Source: GCA-2748575 sp965222725
GTDB taxonomy: Bacteria > Pseudomonadota > Gammaproteobacteria > Pseudomonadales > Ketobacteraceae
DNA: 64,000 bases
Direction: 5' to 3'
Assembly (NCBI GenBank): GCA_965222725.1
Contig: OZ244969.1
Location: 4,898,001-4,962,000, forward strand
In this document: piece after piece, positions 9,565-17,720 of the stretch
Numbering within the stretch: the stretch's first letter is position 1
Layout: each line of letters opens with the position of its first letter
The notes under the pieces: model-generated
What the model was told of the DNA's origin: nothing
Databases searched by the model: none
What the model saw: the letters and a program-made list of their open reading frames with translations, nothing else
Translations under genes and position numbers: made by a program

Positions 9565-9593
9565 ATAGTAGCGAAATTACAGGAAGCTGTAAA
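9565..9593 (-). promoter_or_regulatory. Candidate late promoter (pR'-like)
   Basis: Minus-strand TTTACA (-35) and TACTAT (-10) are separated by exactly 17 bp. A start near 9558 would give a leader of about 75 nt before the first of two terminators. It lies beyond the end of the Q-containing operon and just ahead of the late genes, as in lambda. Read from sequence; not measured. Confidence 0.65.
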
Positions 9594-9611
9594 TACGTAC
9601 AGCTGGATAAA

Positions 9612-9896
9612 TTAACAGTTATTTGCTTTTCTGTCCTTTCGGTACCGCCTCCGCCTCCCGTTTGTTTTTGATTTTGAAGGAAAAACCTGTTCACGAGCCA
9701 GTTGTAGTTTTTGCCGTTTTTCACTCGATGCCCGCCCATACGCATCATTCAGCCACTTAATTTCTTTGTCGCTGAGCTTACACTTTGGGTGCAGACCTAT
9801 AAGCCTGGTCAAGAAGGGAATATCCTGCGGCAGCAGCCTATCCCTGTTCTCATCCTGCAGGCAAAAGATTATTTTATCTCTGTCTGCTCCGAGCAA
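9612..9896 (-). CDS. Hypothetical phage protein
   Basis: 94 aa, starting at TTG 9896, which has a good GAGGG ribosome-binding site six bases upstream; it overlaps the preceding gene by 28 bp. The middle has a helical stretch (LSDKEIKWLNDAYGRASS) and the tail is very basic (NGRRRRYRKDRK), suggesting nucleic-acid contact. No family recognised. Last gene of the early operon before the late promoter. Confidence 0.6.
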   Translation of the reverse strand: MLGADRDKIIFCLQDENRDRLLPQDIPFLTRLIGLHPKCKLSDKEIKWLNDAYGRASSEKRQKLQLAREQVFPSKSKTNGRRRRYRKDRKANNC

Positions 9897-10165
9897 GACG
9901 CACCCTCTTCCTTCATTAAACTCGCATCAGGGACCAGCACAGGCACCATAACCCTGCAATCCCACCGGCTAACATGCCCGCACTTTTTGCAGGTCATCAG
10001 CTGAAACCACGGGTCGCTCGGGTCACCTACACACTTTTCAGCACCCCCAACCTCACTAACCCAAGTAAGACAGCGCTCGCACTTACGATCGTGATGAAAA
10101 CGATCCATGTACCTCTTTTTTACTTTTTCGTTGGCGTGGCTTCTCAGCCGCTCCCAAAAACTCAT
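9869..10165 (-). CDS. Small zinc-ribbon phage protein
   Basis: 98 aa from ATG 10165 (MSFWERLRSHANEKVKKRYM). It contains CERC (about residues 27-30) and CKKC (about 58-61), a probable zinc ribbon, with a further Cys between them and one after. A longer in-frame extension upstream has hydrophobic non-phage-like composition and overlaps the preceding gene, so it is not used. Function unknown; zinc ribbons in this operon position often bind nucleic acid. Confidence 0.6.
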   Translation of the reverse strand: MSFWERLRSHANEKVKKRYMDRFHHDRKCERCLTWVSEVGGAEKCVGDPSDPWFQLMTCKKCGHVSRWDCRVMVPVLVPDASLMKEEGASCSEQTEIK

Positions 10166-10178
10166 AACTAAACCCCAA

Positions 10179-10604
10179 TTATTTGCGAAGCGCCCGGTTA
10201 AAAAAATCGCCAGGCATAAGGTTCCTTGGCTCCAAAGGCGGCTTAGACGGTATGCGACCACCCACAACACCACCTAAGCGCTGAATCTCTTTTTGGCAAC
10301 GGTCGATACCATCCAAGTAATACATTTCAAGCCAACGATGATCAAAAACAATGCGCCCAGGTGATCGCAGCCTATCCAAAAGCCTCTCAGGATGACACGG
10401 ATCAATGGAGACGCATTGGATCTCAAGACCTTTATCGGTCGCACTTCTCTGAAAATGCGCTGCCTCTCGGGCTGTTGCAAAAACAACGCGATCACCATCT
10501 CTTAGCGAACCCAGCAGAGCAGTGCTCCTACCTGTACCTCTGGCCGCCTCAAAAAAGACAGTGATAACACCCTTGACTGACGACCCAATACCAAAGAAAT
10601 CCAT
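10179..10604 (-). CDS. Phage protein with degenerate P-loop
   Basis: 141 aa. An N-terminal beta strand leads into FEAARGTGRSTALL (about residues 18-31), which looks like a Walker A loop with Arg instead of Lys and Ala instead of the first Gly. It continues with alternating strands and helices (DRVVFATAREAAHF, IQCVSIDP, GRIVFDHRWLEMYY). This fits a small Rossmann-like NTPase relative that may not hydrolyse nucleotide. No family name is certain. It lies 5 bp after the preceding gene in the same operon. Confidence 0.6.
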   Translation of the reverse strand: MDFFGIGSSVKGVITVFFEAARGTGRSTALLGSLRDGDRVVFATAREAAHFQRSATDKGLEIQCVSIDPCHPERLLDRLRSPGRIVFDHRWLEMYYLDGIDRCQKEIQRLGGVVGGRIPSKPPLEPRNLMPGDFFNRALRK

Positions 10605-10609
10605 AATAA

Positions 10610-11080
10610 CTAACCACCCATTTCTATTTTGCGTTGATTTCTCCCTGAGTAGGCTTTAATGCCCCAGGAAATACCTTGAACGTGCTGAGGATTCTGGGCG
10701 GCCATCATTTCCGCCTTCTTGGATTTCACGTAGTCAGCGACATCATCCAGCTTGCACACCTCAGTCACTATGTAATCGGTCTCTTTGTACCGGTCCTGCC
10801 CGTCATACAGATCCATTTCCAGGGTGATCAACCACTGCCGGGACAGGGTAAGGAAATCCTTCACAACCGGATTCACACCCCCACCAGGCGCTTTAAGCGT
10901 ATGATCCAAAGCAATGGCTTTCTCACACATGGTTTCCAGAGGAAGGCTGCCATCATCAGCAATGCCGTTTTCCTCGTATGCGCTCCGCCAGTCGAACCAC
11001 AAAGCCAATGGAGACGTATTCCTGGCAAACCGCTTGTAGTGATTATTCCGCTTTCTGCGGGGCTTCTTGTTTCTGGCCAT
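10610..11080 (-). CDS. Hypothetical phage protein
   Basis: 156 aa with a strongly basic N-terminus (MARNKKPRRKRNNHYKRF) followed by mostly helical sequence. It follows the Q-like gene by 3 bp. No family recognised. The basic start suggests nucleic-acid binding. Confidence 0.6.
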   Translation of the reverse strand: MARNKKPRRKRNNHYKRFARNTSPLALWFDWRSAYEENGIADDGSLPLETMCEKAIALDHTLKAPGGGVNPVVKDFLTLSRQWLITLEMDLYDGQDRYKETDYIVTEVCKLDDVADYVKSKKAEMMAAQNPQHVQGISWGIKAYSGRNQRKIEMGG

Positions 11081-11083
11081 GGG

Positions 11084-11959
11084 TTACCCTTTCAAGCTCA
11101 TGGTTTTACGGCCGGCCGCACTGTGGTTGACCCTGGTCCTGGATACGGCCGGCGCCTTCACAACCGGTACCGGCCGTCTTTTGGTAGTGACGATCTTGGC
11201 CGTTTTCGGCGGATCCTCTTTTTTTGGAACGTGCTCCCGGTAGAGTGAGTCAGCCAGCTTTGACAAACCGGCCACAATCAAACCCTCATACTCCAGCTGC
11301 AGCTGCGCTTTTCGGGGCTTCCATGTCTGTGCGTAGCTCTGCTGCTCAATACCACACAAGGAACCTATGGCACGCTCTGACAGCTCCCGCACCCCCGAAC
11401 CAATGTATTCAACTTTCCCGCCGTCATGGTCTCCACGCTTTCCGGAACAGGAACGGCAGATCTTTTGATTCAGCAGCCGGCCTCTGCCCTTGCATGCCAT
11501 GCACTTGCGCAAGCTCGGGAATACGTTCTCGCAGATAATCAGATTGCACAAAGTCCGCAGCACCGGCTTACCCCGCCTCAACTGCCAGCGGTGGTCATAG
11601 GCCATTTCAGCTGCATGCATGTAGAAGTAATTCGCAAAGCTGGTGCCGGCGATAAACTTCTCAATGAAATACTGATAGGCCTTCTCTTGGTCGAATGCAT
11701 AACCCTTGCGCTCTGACTCCTTCGCCTTCATGTCCTGCACTGCCAGGGCTCTCATAGTAAATATCTGGTCTGCAGATGCTGGCGGACATATCAATGAATC
11801 AATCGTCAGGTATTCCAGCTGCTCTATGTTGCCGATACTCAGGCCGGCACACACATCAGCAGTGGTTATTAAGCCCTTGTAGCCAGAATTCGGATCATCT
11901 ACCCAGATACCCTTTGAAGTGAGCTTGTAGGCCAGCTCTTCACCGCGTAGCTTTTCCAT
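11084..11959 (-). CDS. Q-like late antiterminator candidate with zinc finger
   Basis: 291 aa. Residues 150-176 carry a DnaJ-type double zinc knuckle, CMACKGRGRL then CRSCSGKRG, followed by a helix-turn-helix-like stretch (VRELSERAIGSLCGIEQQSY) and a basic Lys/Arg/Pro-rich tail. Q antiterminators of lambdoid phages combine such a zinc element with a DNA-binding helix, act at the late promoter, and let RNA polymerase pass the terminators before the lysis genes. The late promoter and tandem terminators about 1.5 kb downstream support this. Direct homology to a named Q family is not proven; it could be another zinc-binding regulator. Confidence 0.6.
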   Translation of the reverse strand: MEKLRGEELAYKLTSKGIWVDDPNSGYKGLITTADVCAGLSIGNIEQLEYLTIDSLICPPASADQIFTMRALAVQDMKAKESERKGYAFDQEKAYQYFIEKFIAGTSFANYFYMHAAEMAYDHRWQLRRGKPVLRTLCNLIICENVFPSLRKCMACKGRGRLLNQKICRSCSGKRGDHDGGKVEYIGSGVRELSERAIGSLCGIEQQSYAQTWKPRKAQLQLEYEGLIVAGLSKLADSLYREHVPKKEDPPKTAKIVTTKRRPVPVVKAPAVSRTRVNHSAAGRKTMSLKG

Positions 11960-12045
11960 CTACTCCCCTTAAAATCGTTGTTTTGGCAGTTTTCGCCATA
12001 CCAGCCCGGGGAAACCGGGTACTAAGTGGCGTTTTTCACACCCTG

Positions 12046-12213
12046 CTACTGCTTTGCCAGCACCTCGTAGGCCTCCAGCACATCATCGATATCATCCACC
12101 GCCTCAATGGCCTGGGTGATCGGCTCCCAGGCATTGCTATAGCAAGTCTTGGCTGCCTCCCACCCACGGTCATCCATAGAAATCAGCAGCTGCCGGCGCT
12201 TGTTCTTCGCCAT
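12046..12213 (-). CDS. Small hypothetical phage protein
   Basis: 55 aa from ATG 12213 (MAKNKRRQLLISMDDRGWEA), acidic C-terminal helix (IEAVDDIDDVLEAYEVL). An upstream in-frame extension to 12327 overlaps the previous gene and is less likely. No family recognised. Confidence 0.5.
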   Translation of the reverse strand: MAKNKRRQLLISMDDRGWEAAKTCYSNAWEPITQAIEAVDDIDDVLEAYEVLAKQ

Positions 12214-12242
12214 CGTCTCCCGCTTCCTCAAACTCAAATGGA

Positions 12243-12548
12243 TCACACCCCCACCGGGGAAATGGATCTCTGCCCCAGTACCATCTGTGCTTCTAATCGC
12301 TCTATCAGTTCTTTCTGCAGTTCCCATGGCAACCCCTTTTGCACTGCTTGTGTGACAACCTCGCTGACCAACTCAGCCCTGATCGTCGAAAAGTTCTCGT
12401 TGTTGATGTAGGTCCGGACCATGTACGCCAACGAATCCGGATCTTGCTTGATTCGCCTCAAAATGCTGGCAGCCACCCTCTCTATCTGCCTCGCCTTCGA
12501 TCCACGGGCTGCCAGACTCAAGCCAGCACGCGCCGCACATAACCTCAT
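12243..12548 (-). CDS. Hypothetical phage protein
   Basis: 101 aa, helical, with ARQIERVAASILRRIKQDP near residues 20-38. It overlaps the stop of the DUF1599 gene by 4 bp (ATGA). No family recognised. Confidence 0.55.
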   Translation of the reverse strand: MRLCAARAGLSLAARGSKARQIERVAASILRRIKQDPDSLAYMVRTYINNENFSTIRAELVSEVVTQAVQKGLPWELQKELIERLEAQMVLGQRSISPVGV

Positions 12549-12922
12549 GCGTCACCCTTTTGCATTTCATCGGCCACCATCCTCAGGATCAGGTATCCGG
12601 TTAAATCCAGGTAGACATCCTCATCCTCATCAGACTGGCCACTAGCAAGCCGCGACAGCTTGTCATCAAGCCTTACGTCTATCTGAGCAATTGGATTAGC
12701 TTTTGAGAAAATACGCTTTGGATTCAGCGCTGAATCACCGTATTTTCGGTTTTTTTCAATCAGGAGCTCCTTGATCTCTTCGCACTTTTTGACGATTAGA
12801 GCCTGAGAAAAAGAAAGCCCTTCAAATATTTCCCCTTTCCCGACATCAACACCATCAGATTCAGAGGAATGAAAAACACTTTGAACAACTCTCGCGCCCA
12901 TATTGTCTGTACTGTTTGTCAT
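12545..12922 (-). CDS. DUF1599 / nucleotide-modification-associated protein (Nmad1-like)
   Basis: 125 aa. The C-terminal two thirds match the DUF1599 pattern: helix with KNRKYGDSALNPKRIF, then IDVRLDDKLSRLASG and DEDVYLDLTGYLILRM. This family is common in phages and was linked by comparative genomics to nucleotide or base modification, but has no settled reaction. ATGA overlap with the MazG-like gene upstream couples two nucleotide-metabolism-type genes. The N-terminal 35 residues are variable and Ser/Asp rich. Confidence 0.75.
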   Translation of the reverse strand: MTNSTDNMGARVVQSVFHSSESDGVDVGKGEIFEGLSFSQALIVKKCEEIKELLIEKNRKYGDSALNPKRIFSKANPIAQIDVRLDDKLSRLASGQSDEDEDVYLDLTGYLILRMVADEMQKGDA

Positions 12923-13212
12923 CGCTCCACCATCCCCAGCTTTACTGAATATTCCCGGTACTGAATTACCCGATCCACTTTGCTGTAAAGCTGGTCCTCT
13001 TGCTGCTCAAAGGTAAAACCCTCACCCTCCAACATGCCAACCACAGCAATCAGATCATTGAGCTCCTGCTGGATACGCTCAGCATTGGTATAGGACTGAC
13101 CAGGCTTCACCTCATCAAGGCCAAACTGCTGAGCCTTCAAGGCTATCTGAGCCACTTCCGCAGCCTCTTCTGCCAGCTTACCAAGCAGGAATTGAGCATT
13201 GGACATTGCCAT
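12919..13212 (-). CDS. MazG-like NTP pyrophosphohydrolase
   Basis: 97-aa all-alpha protein with the MazG/iMazG signature: KLAEEAAEVAQIALKAQQFG (residues 12-31, with the EExxE metal-binding helix) and a second acidic helix ELNDLIAVVGML (about 49-60, ExxD). MazG-type enzymes hydrolyse (d)NTPs to (d)NMPs, and phage versions may adjust nucleotide pools or degrade alarmones. Located between rdgC and the DUF1599 gene with overlaps on both sides. Confidence 0.8.
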   Translation of the reverse strand: MAMSNAQFLLGKLAEEAAEVAQIALKAQQFGLDEVKPGQSYTNAERIQQELNDLIAVVGMLEGEGFTFEQQEDQLYSKVDRVIQYREYSVKLGMVER

Positions 13213-14135
13213 TACCTTTCCTCCAGTCTGGATATCTCCAGGCCACCAAAGGCGGCGAATAGATCCTTGTAGAACCGGCCCAACTCCAGCGCCATGAGGG
13301 TAAAGTCCTGATCAAACTGCTCAGCCACGCTCTCTGCATCGTATTCATTGGCTTTCTCCAGGATCACGTCACTGAACTTCAGACTGCTGATGGCAAGGCT
13401 GTCATTGATCACGCAACTAAGGCGATCCTTCCAGGACACCCGCAACTTATTGGCCAGCTTCCCAGCCTTTAGATGCTCTTCGATTTCATGGGAGCCCAGA
13501 TCCTGCCCCTTACAGCGCACGGTGTTGCCATCTTCCCTGGGGTTGAATAGCTCCACATCTGATTCCAGTTCAAAGCTTTCGGTACCGTGGCCCTGCTGCA
13601 GCCAACGGGTCATGATGTCGGCGGGCACCCCCACAGTGGACACCGGTACCACTGGGAGGCTTCCCAGTGTGTTACGCAGAAAGCCCAGTAATGTTTCGGC
13701 CTGCCCCTGGCTGCCGGCATTAATCACCAGCAGACGATCCACAGGGCTGATATAAGCGAACACCTTTTGCTTTTTGGGAAAGGCCTTTGGTAGCAGTTCG
13801 GCTGTAACATCATCCTTCAGCTGCAGGCGCTCTTTGCGGAACAGCTTGCGGCCCTCCTTGCCTTCAATTTCGTCTACTCGCTCCTGAAGGGCATCATTAA
13901 CCACTGAGGCTGGCAGAATCTTCTCTTCCATCATCAGGCAAAGCAGGTGGTGGCCACTGGCTGTGTGGACCAGCTGGACACCGGTGCGGCCCAGAGGCGG
14001 TACCCAACCCATGGACTCCTTGCTATGTGCCCCACAGGGAGTGAAGGGGGATTCACCCAGCTTGCCTTCCAGTTCCTCTGGTGTGGCATCAAAGGAAGAT
14101 GTAAACCGGTAAATTCTCAGGTTCTTGAACCACAT
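13212..14135 (-). CDS. rdgC: Recombination-associated protein RdgC
   Basis: 307 aa, the full family length. The start MWFKNLRIYRF and the segment PCGAHSKESMGWVPPLG (about residues 33-49) are hallmark RdgC sequence; the middle KQKVFAYISPVDRLLVINAG and the C-terminal tail also fit. RdgC forms a dimeric ring around DNA and limits RecA-driven recombination. Chromosomal rdgC is usual; phage copies occur in the replication/recombination segment, as here, and may shield replicating phage DNA or tune recombination. GC content and codon use look like the rest of the phage. Confidence 0.95.
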   Translation of the reverse strand: MWFKNLRIYRFTSSFDATPEELEGKLGESPFTPCGAHSKESMGWVPPLGRTGVQLVHTASGHHLLCLMMEEKILPASVVNDALQERVDEIEGKEGRKLFRKERLQLKDDVTAELLPKAFPKKQKVFAYISPVDRLLVINAGSQGQAETLLGFLRNTLGSLPVVPVSTVGVPADIMTRWLQQGHGTESFELESDVELFNPREDGNTVRCKGQDLGSHEIEEHLKAGKLANKLRVSWKDRLSCVINDSLAISSLKFSDVILEKANEYDAESVAEQFDQDFTLMALELGRFYKDLFAAFGGLEISRLEER

Positions 14136-14137
14136 AA

Positions 14138-14596
14138 TTAAACTCCAAATTCTTCAAGCTTCTCAGCCTGCTTGTTAAGCCACTGGTACAGATCAGCAGC
14201 GTTACCTTCCTCCCGTACCACCTCATCAGGAAGACCGTTAATTCCTACCTTGCACAGGCTGGCACCGCCACTTTCAGCGATCACTACGCAATACTCATCA
14301 TCTGGGCACTGCAGCACCTCTGGGGCGCACTCCGCTATGTGCTCCACATCAATATCCGTCATGAAGCCCTGGGAAACCGTACGGATGTAAAGCTCCGCCA
14401 GCAGGGCATCTGTGAATATCATCATTGATAAATCCGGGGAATTCCGGATCATGCTGTTAGCTGTCACCCAGTCCGCCAAGTCATAGGTGCCGAGCTTTTC
14501 CGTTTTCTGGTCACCCCAGTCGTTGCAAACACCCATCCGGTTAAAGTGCAGATTCACCAGCAAGCTCTGCAGCTCTTTGGCCTGTTCTAATTCCAT
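14138..14596 (-). CDS. Hypothetical acidic phage protein
   Basis: 152 aa, acidic, mixed alpha/beta, with CPDDEYCVVIAESGG near residues 97-111. It lies 2 bp upstream of rdgC in the same operon. No family recognised. Confidence 0.6.
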   Translation of the reverse strand: MELEQAKELQSLLVNLHFNRMGVCNDWGDQKTEKLGTYDLADWVTANSMIRNSPDLSMMIFTDALLAELYIRTVSQGFMTDIDVEHIAECAPEVLQCPDDEYCVVIAESGGASLCKVGINGLPDEVVREEGNAADLYQWLNKQAEKLEEFGV

Positions 14597-14599
14597 GTC

Positions 14600-14863
14600 C
14601 TATCCCTCTTGTTGTTCTCGGCTTTCTTGACCGTATCTGTTTACTTTTACCAGCGCTCCCACCGTGCTGGCCGTTACACTGGCAATGGCCATTGCCTTTT
14701 TCTCCCTGGGTGCATCAGCGAAGCGAATGGCCTTTATCTGAGCCTCAGCAGCGGCGCATACCATTACGCTCTGCAGTGCTCGGAACGCCAGGTACTTGAC
14801 AGCAAACCTTGTTCGCACCCATGGAATGGCCCTGCCGTTCGGGTCCCTGTACTTCCTCTTCAC
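14600..14863 (-). CDS. Small hypothetical phage protein
   Basis: 87 aa from GTG 14863 with GAGGGG upstream. Basic N-terminus (MKRKYRDPNGRAIPWVR) and an Ala-rich helical middle. No family recognised. Confidence 0.5.
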   Translation of the reverse strand: MKRKYRDPNGRAIPWVRTRFAVKYLAFRALQSVMVCAAAEAQIKAIRFADAPREKKAMAIASVTASTVGALVKVNRYGQESREQQEG

Positions 14864-14873
14864 TCACACCCCC

Positions 14874-15248
14874 TCAGGTTTCTTTGATCCTGATACCGTG
14901 AACCCACAGCATCAGCTTTCGCTTAATGATGTATTCCGGCAGCGTCCTGGTGTGCTCGCTCTTCGAGTCTTCCACCACCAGGCGGCCCGCCGAATCCCTG
15001 TAAACAAAATCCGCTATGTACTTCACGGACCTTTCCAAACACCTGCCCTGCCCGTTCCTCTGTGTGGGTATCAGCTCGTAAGGTACCTGCTCCCTCAGTT
15101 CGCTGATCTCCCCTGCCCGCTGTAGCACCTTCAAATCGCTGGCCCGCTTGCTCTCTTTCTTGGAGTCATAGCCGCCTGTTTTGACGTTCCGGTGCTTTGA
15201 GGGCTTCTTTGGCCTTTTGAGCTTTCGTCTAACGGGAACGTAATTCAA
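14874..15248 (-). CDS. DUF1064 family nuclease-like protein
   Basis: 124 aa. It has the DUF1064 pattern: basic start, then YDSKKESKRASDLKVLQRAG (about 28-47), IADFVYRDSAGRLVVEDSKS (about 79-98) and TLPEYIIKRKLM. The E...D...ExK arrangement (here VVEDSK) is that of a PD-(D/E)xK-like fold, and family members are phage-encoded proteins with structural similarity to Holliday-junction or restriction-type nucleases. Start is TTG 15248 and overlaps the preceding gene by 20 bp. In a recombination/replication operon a resolvase-type role is plausible but inferred. Confidence 0.75.
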   Translation of the reverse strand: MNYVPVRRKLKRPKKPSKHRNVKTGGYDSKKESKRASDLKVLQRAGEISELREQVPYELIPTQRNGQGRCLERSVKYIADFVYRDSAGRLVVEDSKSEHTRTLPEYIIKRKLMLWVHGIRIKET

Positions 15249-15582
15249 TTATCGATAGCTCCGAGGCCAAAGCAGATAGCTCGCTATTAAGCTGAACCTT
15301 TTCGTCAATCAGCTTGCTGCTGTATCCAGGCTTAGAAATCTTTTTGGCGCGGGCCCTCAACTGCTTTTCCCTCTCTGCCAGCTCGCCGAGCTTCTTTAGC
15401 GCAGCTTCGCTGAAGTCTCCGGCCTTCATGTGGTCGTTGAACTCCCGGTGAATCTCAATCATTTCCTCATAAGGATTCTCGTAAAGCAGATCATCAACCT
15501 TTGCAATACGCTTCTGAATGCGCCTGATAGATTCCCTGACCACCTTTTCCTTTGTGGTCAGGGTTATTGATTGCGAAGGCAT
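15229..15582 (-). CDS. Coiled-coil phage protein
   Basis: 117 aa, almost entirely charged helical sequence with heptads (KVVRESIRRIQKRIAKVDDL and EREKQLRARAKKI). Starts at ATG 15582, overlapping the stop of the DUF5131 gene (TGATG). No enzymatic motif; unknown function. Confidence 0.6.
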   Translation of the reverse strand: MPSQSITLTTKEKVVRESIRRIQKRIAKVDDLLYENPYEEMIEIHREFNDHMKAGDFSEAALKKLGELAEREKQLRARAKKISKPGYSSKLIDEKVQLNSELSALASELSIIELRSR

Positions 15583-16709
15583 CAGGCAGGCCCCTCTGTC
15601 TGTTGCTTTACTACCGGGTATTGGCTCCACTCCCTGCCATCAAGGATGCGGCCAGCAGCTTTTTTACCGATCCTCAGCGCTATCAGGTCGCCGCTGTGCT
15701 TATCTGGATCAGTCTGGAAGTTATCGCGGGCAGGGGTCCCATTGACTTTCATGATCTCGCCGTTATCGCACCGGGCGTAATGGCTTTCCCCCGGCACTTT
15801 CTCCCCAGGCAACCAATCACCCCACTGCTTGAAGAAAAACGGGGTGCGGGTTCCAGCACATTGAGATTGGAGGGAACGCACCCAAGATGGGTCCATTGGC
15901 CTGGCACCGGCCCCCGACTCACCACCCACCACAACCCAGTCAAGACCGGGGCTGCCGCATGTATCACCGAGCGAGTCATAAACAAACCCAGCTATGGCAT
16001 TCAGCCAAGGCTGCCCCTCCCCGAATTGACAATCAGGATTTTGAAGATCAGCCAAGTCAATCGGGCCGAGCAACGGCTCAGCACTGATCCACCTGACCGC
16101 AGCTGGTGTCTGCAGAAGCAAAGGAATCCGCTCATTGGCAGTGGCCTGATCCTCCACAGACACCCCCAGCCAGACGTTTTCATACGGAAAGGCAGGGCCG
16201 CAGTTGTCATACCCACCCCGCTTTGCAGTAGCTGACTCCCAAGCAAGTTCCTCTATCGCCGGTATCCGGCGCGCTGCCCACTCAATGCCGTCATCAATGC
16301 CGTCGCACTCATATGGGTCATTCGCTTCCGCCCAACGGAAGAACTCCAGCATCCGTTCCGGTCGCTTGGTCAGAACCTGGTAGGTATGCCTGGTGGTCAC
16401 ACTCATGATGAAGAACACCGCAGCGATGTAGTCAAACGGTACAGCCGGGTGAAACAAGTCCGACATGCTGTTCACGAAGATCATCCGGGGCTTCACCCAC
16501 CGCCAGGGCTCCAGCAGCTTCTCCGGTACCAGCTTGATCGCACCATTCCACTGCCCACCCTTGGCAATCAAACCCTCGTAAGGGTGCCCTTTGCCACTGA
16601 AGCGATTAGCAACAGTTTCGGCGTAACAGTTACGGCAGCCCTCACTCACACGAGAACACCCCCGGAGCGGGTTCCATGTTTCATCTGTCCATTCAATTGA
16701 GGAAGGCAT
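15582..16709 (-). CDS. Phage Gp37/Gp68 family (DUF5131) radical-SAM-like protein
   Basis: 375 aa. Begins with the family signature IEWTDETWNPLRGCSRVSEG then CRNCYAE: three Cys (about residues 18, 25 and 28) in a CxxxxxxCxxC arrangement resembling a variant radical-SAM iron-sulfur motif. Further conserved blocks are FVNSMSDLFH, YQVLTKRPERM, ENVWLGVSVEDQ, RWISAEPLLGPI and DWVVVGGESG with FFFKQWGDW near the end. Members occur in many phages; the reaction is not established. Usual length is about 250-300 aa, so this copy is longer, with insertions around residues 130-180 and 225-255. Confidence 0.88.
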   Translation of the reverse strand: MPSSIEWTDETWNPLRGCSRVSEGCRNCYAETVANRFSGKGHPYEGLIAKGGQWNGAIKLVPEKLLEPWRWVKPRMIFVNSMSDLFHPAVPFDYIAAVFFIMSVTTRHTYQVLTKRPERMLEFFRWAEANDPYECDGIDDGIEWAARRIPAIEELAWESATAKRGGYDNCGPAFPYENVWLGVSVEDQATANERIPLLLQTPAAVRWISAEPLLGPIDLADLQNPDCQFGEGQPWLNAIAGFVYDSLGDTCGSPGLDWVVVGGESGAGARPMDPSWVRSLQSQCAGTRTPFFFKQWGDWLPGEKVPGESHYARCDNGEIMKVNGTPARDNFQTDPDKHSGDLIALRIGKKAAGRILDGREWSQYPVVKQQTEGPA

Positions 16710-17068
16710 CAGGCTGCACCCTCCATGAAATCAAGCTTTTTGGTTCTCGCGTGGGTGTAAGGCACAAAACCTGCCTCAATAAAAACCGCTTCAGGTGGCT
16801 TCGCCAACCATCCAGCAAGTGCAGTCAGATCCGCCTTTACTGCTTCCAGGTATCTGCTCCTGGAGAAATAATGCGGCCACTCCCTTTCTGGCACCTCATC
16901 CCAGCGGATCTTGCTGTCACCTTCACAGACGGGACACTCCCGCTCGTGGCCGCACTCACAGCATTCAGATTCACCAGTGCCATCACACTCATAGCAATCA
17001 ACCAGATCATCCGGCTTCTTGGATTCTCTTTCCCTTTCCATCCACTCTTCGTAGCTTGCAACTTTCAC
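16709..17068 (-). CDS. DnaJ-type zinc-finger phage protein
   Basis: 119 aa from GTG 17068 with GAGGGG upstream. A cysteine-rich region (about residues 24-49) reads CYECDGTGESECCECG then ECPVCEG, giving four CxxC-type pairs with the CxxCxGxG spacing of DnaJ zinc knuckles. The C-terminal half is helical. An upstream extension to 17197 lies inside the previous gene and is rejected. Unknown function; such modules bind unfolded protein or nucleic acid. Confidence 0.65.
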   Translation of the reverse strand: MKVASYEEWMERERESKKPDDLVDCYECDGTGESECCECGHERECPVCEGDSKIRWDEVPEREWPHYFSRSRYLEAVKADLTALAGWLAKPPEAVFIEAGFVPYTHARTKKLDFMEGAA

Positions 17069-17084
17069 TCTCTGCCCCTCGCAG

Positions 17085-17720
17085 TTAGTTGGTTTCGTTG
17101 GCCGCTGCCCGGTATTCCTTGGGCAGGAATTTTTCAATGCCGTTTGCCCGGCAGAAATGGATAAAGTACGCCGGCGGGATCTGGGCAAAGCTCTCAAAGG
17201 TGCCCAAGCGGTACTTGACCACTTCCTTGGCCCAGTCGAGCCGGTACCGGCACAGGAGGCGGGTCAGCTTCTCTTTGCCGCCAATCGCGTCATAACCCTT
17301 GTCGGTCTGAAGCCGGTGTTCACTCTTCAGCAACGGGATGGTCCCGTACTGGTTCTTGATACCGGTACCAGCACCTTCCGCCACCATCCTGATGTGAGCG
17401 GCTTCTATCGGATCGCCCGGGGTTCCCACGCGCTTACTGATCGCACTGGGCAGGCTTCGCACCCACTTGTTGTATTGATCGTCAGTGCCGATAGCCTTGA
17501 GTACATGCGGGTTTTGGAAAAATCCGGACTGAAACAGGATCCGGGATTTATCGCCGTACCGGCTGGGAGAACTTTCCTGCATGGCCACCATGGCCAGGTG
17601 CCGGCCTTCCGCGTAGCGCTGCGACTCACCAGGCAAAAACTCAACGACCACAGACAGCACCTTGCAGGTGGCGCTGAGATCGCGCTTTTTGATGATGTGC
17701 CCGGACACCACGTCACTCAT
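17085..17720 (-). CDS. Putative HNH-fold (DUF968/Ref-like) nuclease
   Basis: 211 aa. The segment DPIEAAHIRMVAEGAGTG, then NQYGTIPLLKSEHRLQTDKG (about residues 103-140) has the beta-beta-alpha look of HNH-type phage nucleases: a His after an acidic strand (AAH), a G-rich loop, a strand PLL and an EHRLQ helix. It lacks the CxxC pairs of many HNH proteins. The rest is unassigned. The downstream DnaJ-type gene follows by 16 bp. A role in cutting replication or recombination intermediates is inferred. Confidence 0.55.
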   Translation of the reverse strand: MSDVVSGHIIKKRDLSATCKVLSVVVEFLPGESQRYAEGRHLAMVAMQESSPSRYGDKSRILFQSGFFQNPHVLKAIGTDDQYNKWVRSLPSAISKRVGTPGDPIEAAHIRMVAEGAGTGIKNQYGTIPLLKSEHRLQTDKGYDAIGGKEKLTRLLCRYRLDWAKEVVKYRLGTFESFAQIPPAYFIHFCRANGIEKFLPKEYRAAANETN

